Shown: piece by piece, positions 43,459 to 51,579 of the stretch
Numbering within the stretch: position 1 is the first letter of the stretch
Layout: every line of letters starts with the position of its first letter
Assembly: GCF_900143005.1 (NCBI RefSeq)
Contig: NZ_FRCS01000024.1
Coordinates: forward strand, 27,779-91,778
Source of the DNA: Cryptosporangium aurantiacum
GTDB taxonomy: Bacteria; Actinomycetota; Actinomycetes; Mycobacteriales; Cryptosporangiaceae
Length of the DNA stretch: 64,000 nt
Direction of reading: 5' to 3'
Notes under the pieces: model-generated
Seen by the model: the letters and a program-made list of their open reading frames with translations, nothing else
Told to the model about the DNA's origin: nothing
Databases searched by the model: none
Made by a program: the position numbers and the translations under genes

Positions 43459-43794
43459 TCAGCCCTCGCGCGGGACGTACATGATCACCGCGACGCCGAC
43501 CAGGCAGATCAGCGCGCCGAGCACGTCCCACCGGTCGGGCCGGAACTTGTCGACGACCATGCCCCAGGCCAGGGATCCGGCAACAAAAACGCCGCCGTAG
43601 GCAGCCAGGATCCGGCCGAAGTTCGGATCCGGCTGGAACGTCGCGACGAAGCCGTACGCCCCGAGCGCGACGATGCCTGCGGCGATCCAGAGCAGCCCGC
43701 GGTGTTCCCGCCAGCCCTGCCAGATCAGCCAGGCTCCGCCGATCTCGGCGAGGGCGGCCAGGGCGAAGAGCACCAGCGAACGCGCAACGGTCAC
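43459..43794 (-). CDS. YnfA-family (UPF0060) membrane protein
   Basis: A 111-residue four-helix protein: [40 protein letters not shown] and [12 protein letters not shown] are UPF0060 signatures. It is a small SMR-like membrane protein of uncertain transport function. It starts with GTG. Confidence 0.92.
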   Translation of the reverse strand: MTVARSLVLFALAALAEIGGAWLIWQGWREHRGLLWIAAGIVALGAYGFVATFQPDPNFGRILAAYGGVFVAGSLAWGMVVDKFRPDRWDVLGALICLVGVAVIMYVPREG

Positions 43795-43878
43795 CCCACC
43801 ATCCTTCCCCAGGAACGATGCGGCCCCGGTTTCGCGGAAAGCTCGTCTCGCGTCGCGGAACGGGTCGATAGTCGGAGG

Positions 43879-44466
43879 ATGCGGTTCCGGAGGCGAGCGG
43901 CGCTGCTCGCGGTGCTGGCGGTGGCGGCGACTGCCTGCGACGACGAGGCGCCCCGCGCCGCGCCGTCCCCGTCGCGCGAAACCCCCTCGGCCGGCCCGTT
44001 CACCCCGGCCCTGTTACGGCTGCCGCGTGTCGCGCCGGGCGAGCAGTGCCCGACGACGTCCCCGCAGCGCTGGACCAAGCCGTTCGGCGTCGCCACGAAC
44101 GTGCTCGGCGACGGGCCGCTGTACCCGATCGCCGACTACTTCATGGCCGCCAGCGCAACCCTCGACCTGCGGCCGGACGACCGGACCCCGGGCGGCGCGT
44201 ACGACAAGAAGGTCCGGTGGCTCGCGGTCGGCTACGTCGGGCCGGTCCTGATCCGTGCCGACCGGATCGACGGCACCGGCTCCGCCAGTGCCCAGTTCAG
44301 CTACACCGGCACCCGGCGAGACGGCGGGTACTTCGCCGAGCTGAGCGAACCCGAGAACGACCTGCCTGCGACGACGACGGTCAGCGGCCCCGGCTGCTTC
44401 GCGTACCAGATCGACGGGACGTCCTTCAGCACGACGATCGTCTTCCGCGCGGTCCCGGCGGGCTGA
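43879..44466 (+). CDS. Secreted lipoprotein of unknown function
   Basis: A 195-residue protein with a basic start (MRFRRRA), hydrophobic core and a weak lipobox (AATAC, Cys20), followed by a Pro/Ser-rich spacer. The mature domain contains two cysteines (C57 area and near the end, [11 protein letters not shown]) that may form a disulfide, and ends in IVFRAV. No family is recognised. The 3' end overlaps the convergent TetR gene by 41 bp. Confidence 0.65.
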   Translation: MRFRRRAALLAVLAVAATACDDEAPRAAPSPSRETPSAGPFTPALLRLPRVAPGEQCPTTSPQRWTKPFGVATNVLGDGPLYPIADYFMAASATLDLRPDDRTPGGAYDKKVRWLAVGYVGPVLIRADRIDGTGSASAQFSYTGTRRDGGYFAELSEPENDLPATTTVSGPGCFAYQIDGTSFSTTIVFRAVPAG

Positions 44467-45076
44467 CCCGCAGCAACTCGGCGAGACCGGCCAGCAGCGC
44501 GTGCAGGCCCAGCTCGAACGAGCGCAGCGACCGGTCCCCGGGCTGGGTCCGGGTCACGGCGATCGCGGCCCGCAGCGCGGAGCCCGGATCGCCCGAGTCG
44601 GCCCAGACGTCCAGCGGAGCGCTGGCGTCCAGGGCCGACCCCAGGATGAAACAGTCCAGGACGCTGACCGCGTGCAGCAGGTCCTCGTCGGCGAAACCGG
44701 CTCGCCGGAGCACCCGCGCGAGCGCCTCGTAGCTGGCCAGGGTCTCCGGCGCCGACACGGTCTGCAGCGTCAGCAGCGGCACCACGTGCGGGTGGCGCGC
44801 CATGGCTGCCCGGTAACCGTGCGCCCACTGCTCCGCGTAGTCCCGCCAGTCGAGGTCCTCGTCGAGCGGGCTCGGCCACTCGCCGGTGAGCAGGCCCCGG
44901 ATCCGCTCGATGATCTCCTCCCGCCCACCGGCGAAGTGGTGGTAGATCGACGAGACGCTCACGTTCAGACCGGACGCGAGCTTCGGCAGCGTCAGCGTTC
45001 CCGACTCGTCGAGCTGGGCGAGCGCCGCGATCGCGATCTGGTCGCGGGAGAGCAGGGGGACGCTCGGGCGGGGCAC
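44426..45076 (-). CDS. TetR-family regulator of the agmatine operon
   Basis: A 216-residue regulator: HTH with TLPKLASGLNVSVSSIYHHF and a TetR_C-type effector domain (LLTLQTVSAPETLASYEALA, FILGSALDA). The GTG start lies 7 bp after aguB, so it is the last gene of the agmatine operon and probably its regulator. Confidence 0.85.
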   Translation of the reverse strand: MPRPSVPLLSRDQIAIAALAQLDESGTLTLPKLASGLNVSVSSIYHHFAGGREEIIERIRGLLTGEWPSPLDEDLDWRDYAEQWAHGYRAAMARHPHVVPLLTLQTVSAPETLASYEALARVLRRAGFADEDLLHAVSVLDCFILGSALDASAPLDVWADSGDPGSALRAAIAVTRTQPGDRSLRSFELGLHALLAGLAELLRVSPPGPRGRRSSC

Positions 45077-45083
45077 GGTCCGG

Positions 45084-46031
45084 TCAGCTCCTCGGGGCGG
45101 TCAGCGCGCGGTAGGTCTCCGGACGCCGAGTCTCCAGGAACGGGAAGAGCGTGAGCCAGTCGCGCCGCTGGTCGAGGTCGAGCCGCGCGACCAGGACGGC
45201 GTCCCCGGCCCGGGGCGCTTCGGCCAGGATGCGGCCGTACGGATCGGAGATGAACGACGAGCCGTAGAAGCTGACCAGGCCCTCGTCGCCCCAGCGGTTC
45301 GGCACGACCATGAACGTGCCGTTGGTGATCCCGTGGCCGACGATGACGTGCCGCCAGAGCGGCGCGGTGTCGAAGTCCGGGTGGTCGGGCTCGGAGCCGA
45401 TCGCGGTCGGGTAGGCCAGCACGTCGGCGCCCTGCAACGCGTACGCCCGGGCCACCTCGGGGAACCACTCGTCCCAGCACGTCGGCAGGCCGATGCGGGC
45501 GCCGTTCACGTCGATCGGCGCGTACGCGTCCGCGTCGTCCGGGCCGGGCCGGAAGTAGAGGTCCTCGTAGTACCCGGCGGTCTTCGGGATGTGGGTCTTG
45601 CGGCGGCGGCCGAGCAGCGAGCCGTCCGGGGCGACCAGGATCGCGGTGTTGTAGCCCAGCCCGTCGTCGTAGCCCAGCCCGTCGTCGCCGGGGGAGCGCT
45701 CGAACAGCGACGCGTGCACCGCGACACCGGCCTCCTTGGCGGTCTCCGCGGCGAACGCGCGGGTCGGCCCGGTCTCCAGATCCTCGGCGGTCGCGGTGGC
45801 GTCACCCTCGGGCCGGGTGTCGGCCGGGTACCGGGACAGCGTGAGCTCCGGCAGGAAAACGACCTCCGCGCCGGCCGCGGCGGCGACCAGCACCCCTTCC
45901 CGCAGGACGGCCCGGTGCTCGGCGGCGTCGGCGTGCCAGCGGGTCTGGACCAGGCCGACCGGCAGCGGCGCGCGCTCGGGCGCGCTCACGCGCGCGGGGG
46001 ATTCGGTGGGTGCGGCGACGATCAGGTCCAT
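45084..46031 (-). CDS. aguB: N-carbamoylputrescine amidase (nitrilase family)
   Basis: A 315-residue carbon-nitrogen hydrolase that converts N-carbamoylputrescine to putrescine, CO2 and ammonia. The catalytic triad is visible: FLPELTLSRYP (Glu), RRRKTHIPKTAGYYED (Lys) and LPTCWDEWFPEVARAYAL (Cys). The pairing with agmatine deiminase, overlapping by 10 bp, supports the assignment. A perfect 18-bp tandem duplication gives DDGLGYDDGLGY before NTAI, an extra six residues. Confidence 0.9.
   Translation of the reverse strand: MDLIVAAPTESPARVSAPERAPLPVGLVQTRWHADAAEHRAVLREGVLVAAAAGAEVVFLPELTLSRYPADTRPEGDATATAEDLETGPTRAFAAETAKEAGVAVHASLFERSPGDDGLGYDDGLGYNTAILVAPDGSLLGRRRKTHIPKTAGYYEDLYFRPGPDDADAYAPIDVNGARIGLPTCWDEWFPEVARAYALQGADVLAYPTAIGSEPDHPDFDTAPLWRHVIVGHGITNGTFMVVPNRWGDEGLVSFYGSSFISDPYGRILAEAPRAGDAVLVARLDLDQRRDWLTLFPFLETRRPETYRALTAPRS
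45651..45686 (-). repeat. 18-bp in-frame tandem duplication in aguB
   Basis: Two identical 18-bp copies encode DDGLGY twice, directly before the conserved YNTAI strand. Confidence 0.9.
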
Positions 46032-47086
46032 CGAACTTCTCCTGACGAGGGGCGGACGGCAGGCTGCTGCTGGGTGATGCAGTGGACGCCGCCGCCGAAG
46101 CGGAAGATGTCGCGGGCGTCCACGAGCACGACGCGCCGGTCGGGGTAGGCGCGGGCCAGGACGTCGGCGGCCACGGCGTCGTGCGGGTCGTCGAACGCGC
46201 AGAGCGCGACGACGCGGTTGGCGACGTAGTGGTTGACGTAGGAGTAGTCGACCAGGCGTCCGCCGACCTCGGCAACCGTCGGCGCGGGCAGCTCCAGCAC
46301 CTCCAGGCGCCTGCCGCGGGCGTCGACGGCCGTGCGGAGGATCTCGGTGACCTCGGCGGTGACCTCGTGGTCGGGGTGCCCGGGGTCGGCCTGGGTGTGC
46401 ACGACGACGGTGCCGGGCCGGGTGAACGCGGCGACGATGTCGACGTGGCCGCGGGTGCCGAACTCGCCGTAGTCGGCGGTCAGCCCGCGGGGTAACCAGA
46501 TCGCGGTGCTCGTGCCGAGACGCGCGTGGATCTCGGCTTCGACGTCCGCGCGGGTCCAGCCGGGGTTGCGGGCCGGGTCGAGCTGGACGGTGTCGGTGAG
46601 CAGGACCGTGCCGTCGCCGTCGACGTGGAACCCGCCGCCCTCCTGGGTCAGCGGTGACCGGTCGAGCGGCGCGCCCACCAGACCGGCGACCCGCGAGGCG
46701 ACCCGCGCGTCGTGCTCCCAGGTGGCCCACGGCTGAGCGCCCCAGCCGTTGAAGCGCCAGCTCACCGCGCGCAGCTCGCCTCCCGCGCGCAACTCGGGCC
46801 CGGAGCGGACGAACGTCGGGCCGCTGTCCCGCAGCCAGGCGTCGTCCAGGTCGGCCTCGAGGATCTTGACCACGCCGCCGAGCAACTCCTCGGCGGCGTC
46901 CCGGTCGGCGGGCGAGACGAGCAGGTGTACCGGCTCCGATTCGGCGATCACCCGCGCCACCGCACTCCAGGCCCGGCGCGCGGCGTCCAGCGTCGGGCTG
47001 CCGTCCTCGCCCACGGTCGCATTGGGAGTCGGGAACGCCATCCAGGTCGCGTCGTGCGGCGCCCACTCGGCGGGCATCAGCGTCAT
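46022..47086 (-). CDS. aguA: Agmatine deiminase
   Basis: A 354-residue peptidyl-arginine-deiminase-fold enzyme that converts agmatine to N-carbamoylputrescine and ammonia. MPAEWAPHDATWMAFP, DDAWLRDSGPTFV, GGGFHVDGDGTVLLTDT, EFGTRGHVDIVAAF and the catalytic GGGVHCITQQQPA (Cys) are all family motifs. The ATGA overlap with the amidohydrolase gene fixes the start at 47086. Confidence 0.94.
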   Translation of the reverse strand: MTLMPAEWAPHDATWMAFPTPNATVGEDGSPTLDAARRAWSAVARVIAESEPVHLLVSPADRDAAEELLGGVVKILEADLDDAWLRDSGPTFVRSGPELRAGGELRAVSWRFNGWGAQPWATWEHDARVASRVAGLVGAPLDRSPLTQEGGGFHVDGDGTVLLTDTVQLDPARNPGWTRADVEAEIHARLGTSTAIWLPRGLTADYGEFGTRGHVDIVAAFTRPGTVVVHTQADPGHPDHEVTAEVTEILRTAVDARGRRLEVLELPAPTVAEVGGRLVDYSYVNHYVANRVVALCAFDDPHDAVAADVLARAYPDRRVVLVDARDIFRFGGGVHCITQQQPAVRPSSGEVRWT

Positions 47087-48693
47087 GCCGGCACCTCCTC
47101 GGCGCGGTGGACGACGTCCCCGTCGACGACGGTCAGCAGCACCGGCGCCTGCGCGAACTCGTCCGGGGGTGCGGTTAGCGGGTCGAGGCCGAAGGCCGTC
47201 AGGTCCGCGGCGAAGCCGGGGCGGAGCCGGCCGGTACGGTCGCCGAGACCCGCAGCGGTGGCGGCCTCGGTCGTGAAGCCTTCGAGCGCCATCCGCGCGG
47301 TCAGCGCCTGCCCGGGCAACACCGGGGCGACGTCGCCGCGGCCGGCGGGGCGGCGGAGCTGCGCGTCGGCGAGGATCGCTCGCGGGTCGAACGGCGCGAT
47401 CGGCCAGTCCGAGCCGAGCGCGAGGCGGGCGCCCTGTTCGCGCAGGTCCCGGCAGCGGAACGCGCGCCCGGCCCGCTCGGAGCCGAGCCGCTCGGACCAG
47501 TTGTCGCTCTGGTCGGCGCGGGTGTAGTGGGTGCAGTGCGTCGGCTGCATGCTCGCGGTGACGTCGAGCCGACGGAATCGCGGCAGGAGGTCGGCCGGCA
47601 TCGCCTCCAGGTGCTCGATCCGGTGCGGCACCGGCGTTCGCGGGGCGCCGGTGAGCGTGTCGAGCACGTGTGCGATCCCGGCGTCCCCGATCGCGTGGGT
47701 CACGGTCGGGACGCCGTGCGCGGCCAGGTGGTGGACGGCTGCGGTGTACTCGGCCGGGTCGGGCCAGAACGGGGCGACCGACTCGCCGTGTGTGTCCGGT
47801 TCGGTCAGCCACGCGGTGCCGCCGTCGATCGTCCCGTCGATCATGAATTTTGCGCCGTCGACGCGCCAGCGGCGTCCGCATAGCCGTTGTTGTTCGAGGA
47901 CGCGAGCCAGATCGGCCGCGGACGTGGCAGGCATGACAAACGGCGCGAAGCGCCAGCGCATCGGGAGCGAACCGGCGTCCTCCAGCGCGCGGAACAGGTC
48001 GAGCGCATCACCCTCGAAGTCCATCGCGTTCGCGGCGGTGTAACCGGACGCGGCCATCCGCCGCAGCAGGTCGCTCAGGCGCTGCTGCCGGTCGGCCGGG
48101 TCGTCGGCGGGCAGCAGTGCCCGCACCAGCTCCATCGCGTCGAGTTCGAGCAGGTGCCCGGTCGGGTGCCCGGCCGCGTCGCAGACGACGCTCGCGCCGG
48201 AGCCGAACGTGCGCGGTCCGGTGATCCCGGCCAGCTCCAGGGCGCGGGGGCTGACCAGCGCGGAGTGGGCGTCGAACAGGGTCAGGTAGGCGGGGACGTC
48301 CGGTCCGAGGGCCGCCACCAGCGGCGCGGACGTGATCGGCGCGCCGCCGAACGTGTTCGGGTCGAGCCCCCAGCCGGTGACCCAGCCGGTCCGGGGCGCC
48401 GTGCGAAGTGCGCGGACCAGCTCGTCGATCGTGGACACCGCGGACAGGTCGACGCCGCGGGACAGGTCCAGGCCCAGAACCGGGTGGGAGTGGCCGTCGA
48501 CGAGGCCCGGCGTGAGCGTGGCGGCGCCGAGTTCGACGATCTCGGTGTGGTTGCCGCGCCAGTCCCGCACGTCCGCGCGGGTACCGAGCGCGCTGATCAC
48601 GCCGCCGGTGACGGCCAGCGCGGTGTGGTCCGGGCCTGCCGCGTCCAGCGGATGGATGCGGTCGGCGAGGACGACCAGGTCGGGGGCGTTCAC
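47083..48693 (-). CDS. YtcJ-like metal-dependent amidohydrolase
   Basis: A 536-residue amidohydrolase of the YtcJ/AepA group. TPGLVDGHSHPVLGLDLS is the HxH metal motif, DGTIDGGTAWL, THAIGDAGI, RIEHLEA and LGSDWPIAPFDP supply further metal and catalytic residues, and GFAADLTAFGLDP closes the fold. It lies upstream of aguA in the operon, so it may hydrolyse an N-acyl or guanidino precursor that feeds agmatine; this is inference. The GTG start overlaps the small upstream ORF as GTGA. Confidence 0.88.
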   Translation of the reverse strand: MNAPDLVVLADRIHPLDAAGPDHTALAVTGGVISALGTRADVRDWRGNHTEIVELGAATLTPGLVDGHSHPVLGLDLSRGVDLSAVSTIDELVRALRTAPRTGWVTGWGLDPNTFGGAPITSAPLVAALGPDVPAYLTLFDAHSALVSPRALELAGITGPRTFGSGASVVCDAAGHPTGHLLELDAMELVRALLPADDPADRQQRLSDLLRRMAASGYTAANAMDFEGDALDLFRALEDAGSLPMRWRFAPFVMPATSAADLARVLEQQRLCGRRWRVDGAKFMIDGTIDGGTAWLTEPDTHGESVAPFWPDPAEYTAAVHHLAAHGVPTVTHAIGDAGIAHVLDTLTGAPRTPVPHRIEHLEAMPADLLPRFRRLDVTASMQPTHCTHYTRADQSDNWSERLGSERAGRAFRCRDLREQGARLALGSDWPIAPFDPRAILADAQLRRPAGRGDVAPVLPGQALTARMALEGFTTEAATAAGLGDRTGRLRPGFAADLTAFGLDPLTAPPDEFAQAPVLLTVVDGDVVHRAEEVPA

Positions 48694-48788
48694 GCGGCCT
48701 CCGCGCGGGTGCGGGCGCCGCCGATCCGGGCGGTGGTGGGCACGGTGCCGGAGTGCGTCGTGGTGCCGGTCCGACCGGTGATCGCCAT
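48690..48788 (-). CDS. Small translationally coupled ORF (32 residues) heading the agmatine operon
   Basis: An ATG with a good ribosome site (CAGGAG, 7 nt upstream) opens a 32-residue frame beginning MAITGRTGTTTHSGTVPTTA and ending in GARTRAEAA. Its stop overlaps the amidohydrolase GTG as GTGA, and the amidohydrolase has no ribosome site of its own. It may be a real small protein or a leader peptide that couples translation. No family is recognised. Confidence 0.55.
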   Translation of the reverse strand: MAITGRTGTTTHSGTVPTTARIGGARTRAEAA

Positions 48789-48826
48789 GTGCACTCCTGA
48801 GCACTCGAGGGGCTGGCGGTGACCGT

Positions 48827-48840
48827 AAACGAATCGGTTT
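48827..48840. promoter_or_regulatory. Possible operator of the agmatine operon
   Basis: AAAC-GAATCG-GTTT, followed by another CGGTTT, lies about 40 bp before the small ORF in an AT-richer stretch. It could bind the TetR regulator encoded at the end of the operon. Only the symmetry and position support it. Confidence 0.3.
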
Positions 48841-48953
48841 CGGTTTGTCGAGCGGGAACAGCTACCTGGTGGAGACACGCCCCCCAGCCGCCGCCGGTTC
48901 ACCCCAGGTGGCGGGCCGCCGCCCCCGGGGGAGCGGGCCCGGTTGGGGCAGCT

Positions 48954-49208
48954 ATGGCTAGCCCGAACGGGGCCGCTTTCCCCGGTCGGCGCGGGTCGGG
49001 GAATGCGCCGCTGACCACCTGGAATGCCGTCGCCGCGCACGTCGACGGCGAGAGGGCGCTGCGCGACAGCGATCCCGACGTGTTCATGGGCAGCCTCGAA
49101 GAGCTCGTCGCGAGAATTCAGAGCGGCGTTTCGGCGCAGCGCCGAAACCGGCGACTGGAAAGGCGTTTCGGCGCTCGGGGGCGGATCACACCGGCCGGAC
49201 GACCGTGA
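48954..49208 (+). CDS. Hypothetical protein (84 residues), doubtful
   Basis: An ATG frame gives 84 residues with the plausible segment LTTWNAVAAHVDGERALRDS and a basic end. There is no convincing ribosome site and no family. A near-perfect palindrome lies inside it. The 433-bp gap 48789-49221 otherwise holds only the operon promoter. Confidence 0.3.
   Translation: MASPNGAAFPGRRGSGNAPLTTWNAVAAHVDGERALRDSDPDVFMGSLEELVARIQSGVSAQRRNRRLERRFGARGRITPAGRP
49128..49148. repeat. 21-bp palindrome with nearby third copy
   Basis: GTTTCGGCGC and its exact complement are separated by one base. A third copy of the arm (GTTTCGGCGC) occurs at about 49165-49174. The arms could extrude as a hairpin or bind a dimeric protein. 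Confidence 0.75.
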
Positions 49209-49221
49209 CGATCTCCCCGTT

Positions 49222-49644
49222 CTACGGCACCAACGTGTTCTGGCGCCGGACGATCCACCAGCGGCCGTCCCGCCGAACGAAGACGTAGAGCGCGAGCATC
49301 TCCGGCGGCTCGCCCGCCTCGGCCGCTGCCCGCGTCGACCAGGCGCGCTTCTGCGCCACCGCGACGTCGGGCGCCACCGCGACGGCGCCGGAGACCTCGT
49401 AGTGCGCGGTGGCGTCCCGCAGGAATCCGGCGAGCCCGGCCCGGTTGGCCTCGTCGATCGCCGCGCGGCCGGTCACCCAGGCCCCGCCGGCGGTGCCGAT
49501 GACCGCGTCCTCGGCGATGTGGACGGACAGCAGCGCGGGCTCGTTCGTGTTGAAGCCGTCCTCGACGTCCTGGACGATCCGGCGGAGCGCCGTCACGTCG
49601 TCGGCGTCGAGCGGCTGCGTGAGTTGCGGGGGTGCCTCAGTCAT
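49222..49644 (-). CDS. SnoaL-like / SgcJ-EcaC-type protein
   Basis: A 140-residue nuclear-transport-factor-2-fold protein: LRRIVQDVEDGFNTNEPALL, EDAVIGTAGGAWVTGRAAID and DGRWWIVRRQNT. Proteins of this type are small hydrolases or isomerases, or accessory proteins of unknown role. The ATG at 49644 fits better than the one at 49653. Confidence 0.82.
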   Translation of the reverse strand: MTEAPPQLTQPLDADDVTALRRIVQDVEDGFNTNEPALLSVHIAEDAVIGTAGGAWVTGRAAIDEANRAGLAGFLRDATAHYEVSGAVAVAPDVAVAQKRAWSTRAAAEAGEPPEMLALYVFVRRDGRWWIVRRQNTLVP

Positions 49645-49673
49645 GGCCAGCACCGTAGAAGCTGAAGTTCGCT

Positions 49674-50468
49674 TCAGGTCAAGGCGCGAGCGGGCACCAC
49701 GGTCGGCAGCCCGTCGACGGGGTCGGGAAAGACGTGCGCGGCCAGGCCGAACACGTCCCGCAGCAGCTCCGGCGTCATGACCTCGCCCGGCGCGCCGGTC
49801 GTGTGCACCCGCCCCTCACGCAGCACGACCAGCTGATCGCTGTACCGGGCGGCGAGGCTCAGGTCGTGCAGCACCAGCACGATCGTCCGCCCGGTCTCGT
49901 CGCGTAGCCGGGTGACCAGCTCCAGCACCTCGACGGCGTGCGCCAGGTCGAGGTGCGTGGTCGGCTCGTCCAGCAGGAGCACGTCGGTCTGCTGCGCCAG
50001 CGACAGCGCGATCCAGGCCCGCTGCCGCTGACCGCCGGACAGCTCGTCGAGCGGACGGTCGGCCAGGTCGAGGACGCCGGTCGCGGCCATCGCGTCCGCG
50101 GTGATCTCCTCGTCGCCCGGCGACCACTGGCGGTACCAGGGCTGGTGCGGTGCCCGGCCGCGTGCGGCCAGGTCGGCGACCGTCATGCCCTCGGGTGCGA
50201 CCGGGTTCTGCGGCAGCATCGCCAGCCGTTTCGCGAGGTCGCGTGCCCGCAGGCCGGTGATCGGCTCCCCGTCCAGAAAGACGTGTCCGGACGCCGGGGG
50301 CAGCAGCCGCGCGAGTACCCGCAGCAGCGTCGACTTGCCGCAGCCGTTCGGCCCGACGATCGTCGTCACCCGGCCGCGCGGGATCGTCACGTCGACGTCG
50401 TGCAGTACGGCCGCGCCACCGTACCCGGCGTGCACACCGTCCGTGGCCAGGCAGGCGTCCTCAGGCAT
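49674..50468 (-). CDS. Iron-siderophore ABC transporter ATP-binding protein (locus 2)
   Basis: A 264-residue FecE-type ATPase: GPNGCGKST, ELSGGQRQRAWIALSLAQ, DVLLLDEPTTHLD and LVLHDLSLAARYSD. AAGGAGA precedes the ATG at 50468. It overlaps the upstream permease by 8 bp and ends the three-gene minus-strand arm of locus 2. Confidence 0.93.
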   Translation of the reverse strand: MPEDACLATDGVHAGYGGAAVLHDVDVTIPRGRVTTIVGPNGCGKSTLLRVLARLLPPASGHVFLDGEPITGLRARDLAKRLAMLPQNPVAPEGMTVADLAARGRAPHQPWYRQWSPGDEEITADAMAATGVLDLADRPLDELSGGQRQRAWIALSLAQQTDVLLLDEPTTHLDLAHAVEVLELVTRLRDETGRTIVLVLHDLSLAARYSDQLVVLREGRVHTTGAPGEVMTPELLRDVFGLAAHVFPDPVDGLPTVVPARALT

Positions 50469-51579
50469 GGGTTCTCCTTGCGTACCGGGCCAGCAACAGC
50501 AACAGCGCGGGCGCACCCACGACGGACGTGACGACGCCGACCGGCACCTCGACCGGAAGGCGCTGCGCGGTCAGGTCCGCGGCGGTGACCAGCAGCGCGC
50601 CGGTGAGGCCGGCGGCCAGCGGCGGCGGGCCCGCGGTGCCGAACAGCCGCATCGCGGCCTGCGGCGCGACAAACGCGACGAACCCGATCGGGCCCGCGAC
50701 CGCGACCGCGGCCGCCGCGAGCACGACCGCGACGCCCAGCGCCGACGCTTCCACCACGGCGGGGCGCGCACCCAGCCCGGCGGCGAGTTCCCGTCCGAGC
50801 CGGACCGAGTGCAGCGGCGCCGCGAGCCGGACGCAGGCCACCACGCCGAGCAGCGCGAACGGCGCCGCGATCCAGAGGTCGGCGGGTTCGGCGCCGTCCA
50901 GCGAGCCGGTGAGCCACCGCTGGGCGACCGCGGCTTCCTCCAGCGTCGCCCGGGTGAGCAGCCACGACGTTCCGGCGATCGCGATCGCGTTGACCCCGAG
51001 ACCGACGAGCACCAGCCGGAACCCGTCGAACCCGACGCGCCAGGAGAGCGCCAGGATCAGCCCGGTCGTCACCGAGGCTCCGAGGACGGCGGCGGTGGGT
51101 AAGCCGACGCGTACCGGGATGCCGACCGCCGAGAGCGCCGCCGGGTTGGTGACGAAGACGACCGCGAACAGCCCCGCTCCGGCGGTGACACCGAGGATGT
51201 CGGGGCTGGCGATCGGATTCCGGGTCAGCGTCTGGGTGAGCGCGCCGGAGATGCCGAGCAGCAGACCGACGAGCGCGCCCAGCGCGACGCGGGCCAAGCG
51301 CCCGTCGAGCAGGACGAGGTTCTCGATCCTGGTCCCGTCGCCGCGGAGCGCGGCCCAGACCCGGTCGGGCGGGAAGTCGAGGGTGCCGGTGAACATCCCG
51401 ACGGTGCCGACCGCGGTCGTCAACACCAGCAGCACGAGCGTGACGATCGCCGCGCGTCGCCGGAACCGGATCCCGACCGGTCCGATCCGGATCCCGCGCC
51501 GTCCGGTCGCCCGTGCGCGGCCCACCGGGTCGCGGTCGCCGACGCGGACGCCGCCCGCGTTCCGGGTGGTGGCGCTCAC
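50461..51579 (-). CDS. FecCD-family iron-siderophore permease 2 (locus 2)
   Basis: A 372-residue permease with an arginine-rich N-terminal extension of about 45 residues before the first helix. LLDGRLARVALGALVGLLLG, TLTRNPIASPDILG and GPIGFVAFVAPQAAMRL are FecCD motifs. The GTG start overlaps the other permease as GTGA. Confidence 0.92.
   Translation of the reverse strand: MSATTRNAGGVRVGDRDPVGRARATGRRGIRIGPVGIRFRRRAAIVTLVLLVLTTAVGTVGMFTGTLDFPPDRVWAALRGDGTRIENLVLLDGRLARVALGALVGLLLGISGALTQTLTRNPIASPDILGVTAGAGLFAVVFVTNPAALSAVGIPVRVGLPTAAVLGASVTTGLILALSWRVGFDGFRLVLVGLGVNAIAIAGTSWLLTRATLEEAAVAQRWLTGSLDGAEPADLWIAAPFALLGVVACVRLAAPLHSVRLGRELAAGLGARPAVVEASALGVAVVLAAAAVAVAGPIGFVAFVAPQAAMRLFGTAGPPPLAAGLTGALLVTAADLTAQRLPVEVPVGVVTSVVGAPALLLLLARYARRTHA

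Noticed and set aside
45084..47066. One long minus-strand gene covering aguB and upstream
   Set aside because: AguB starts at 46031; upstream of it the frame is a shadow of aguA.
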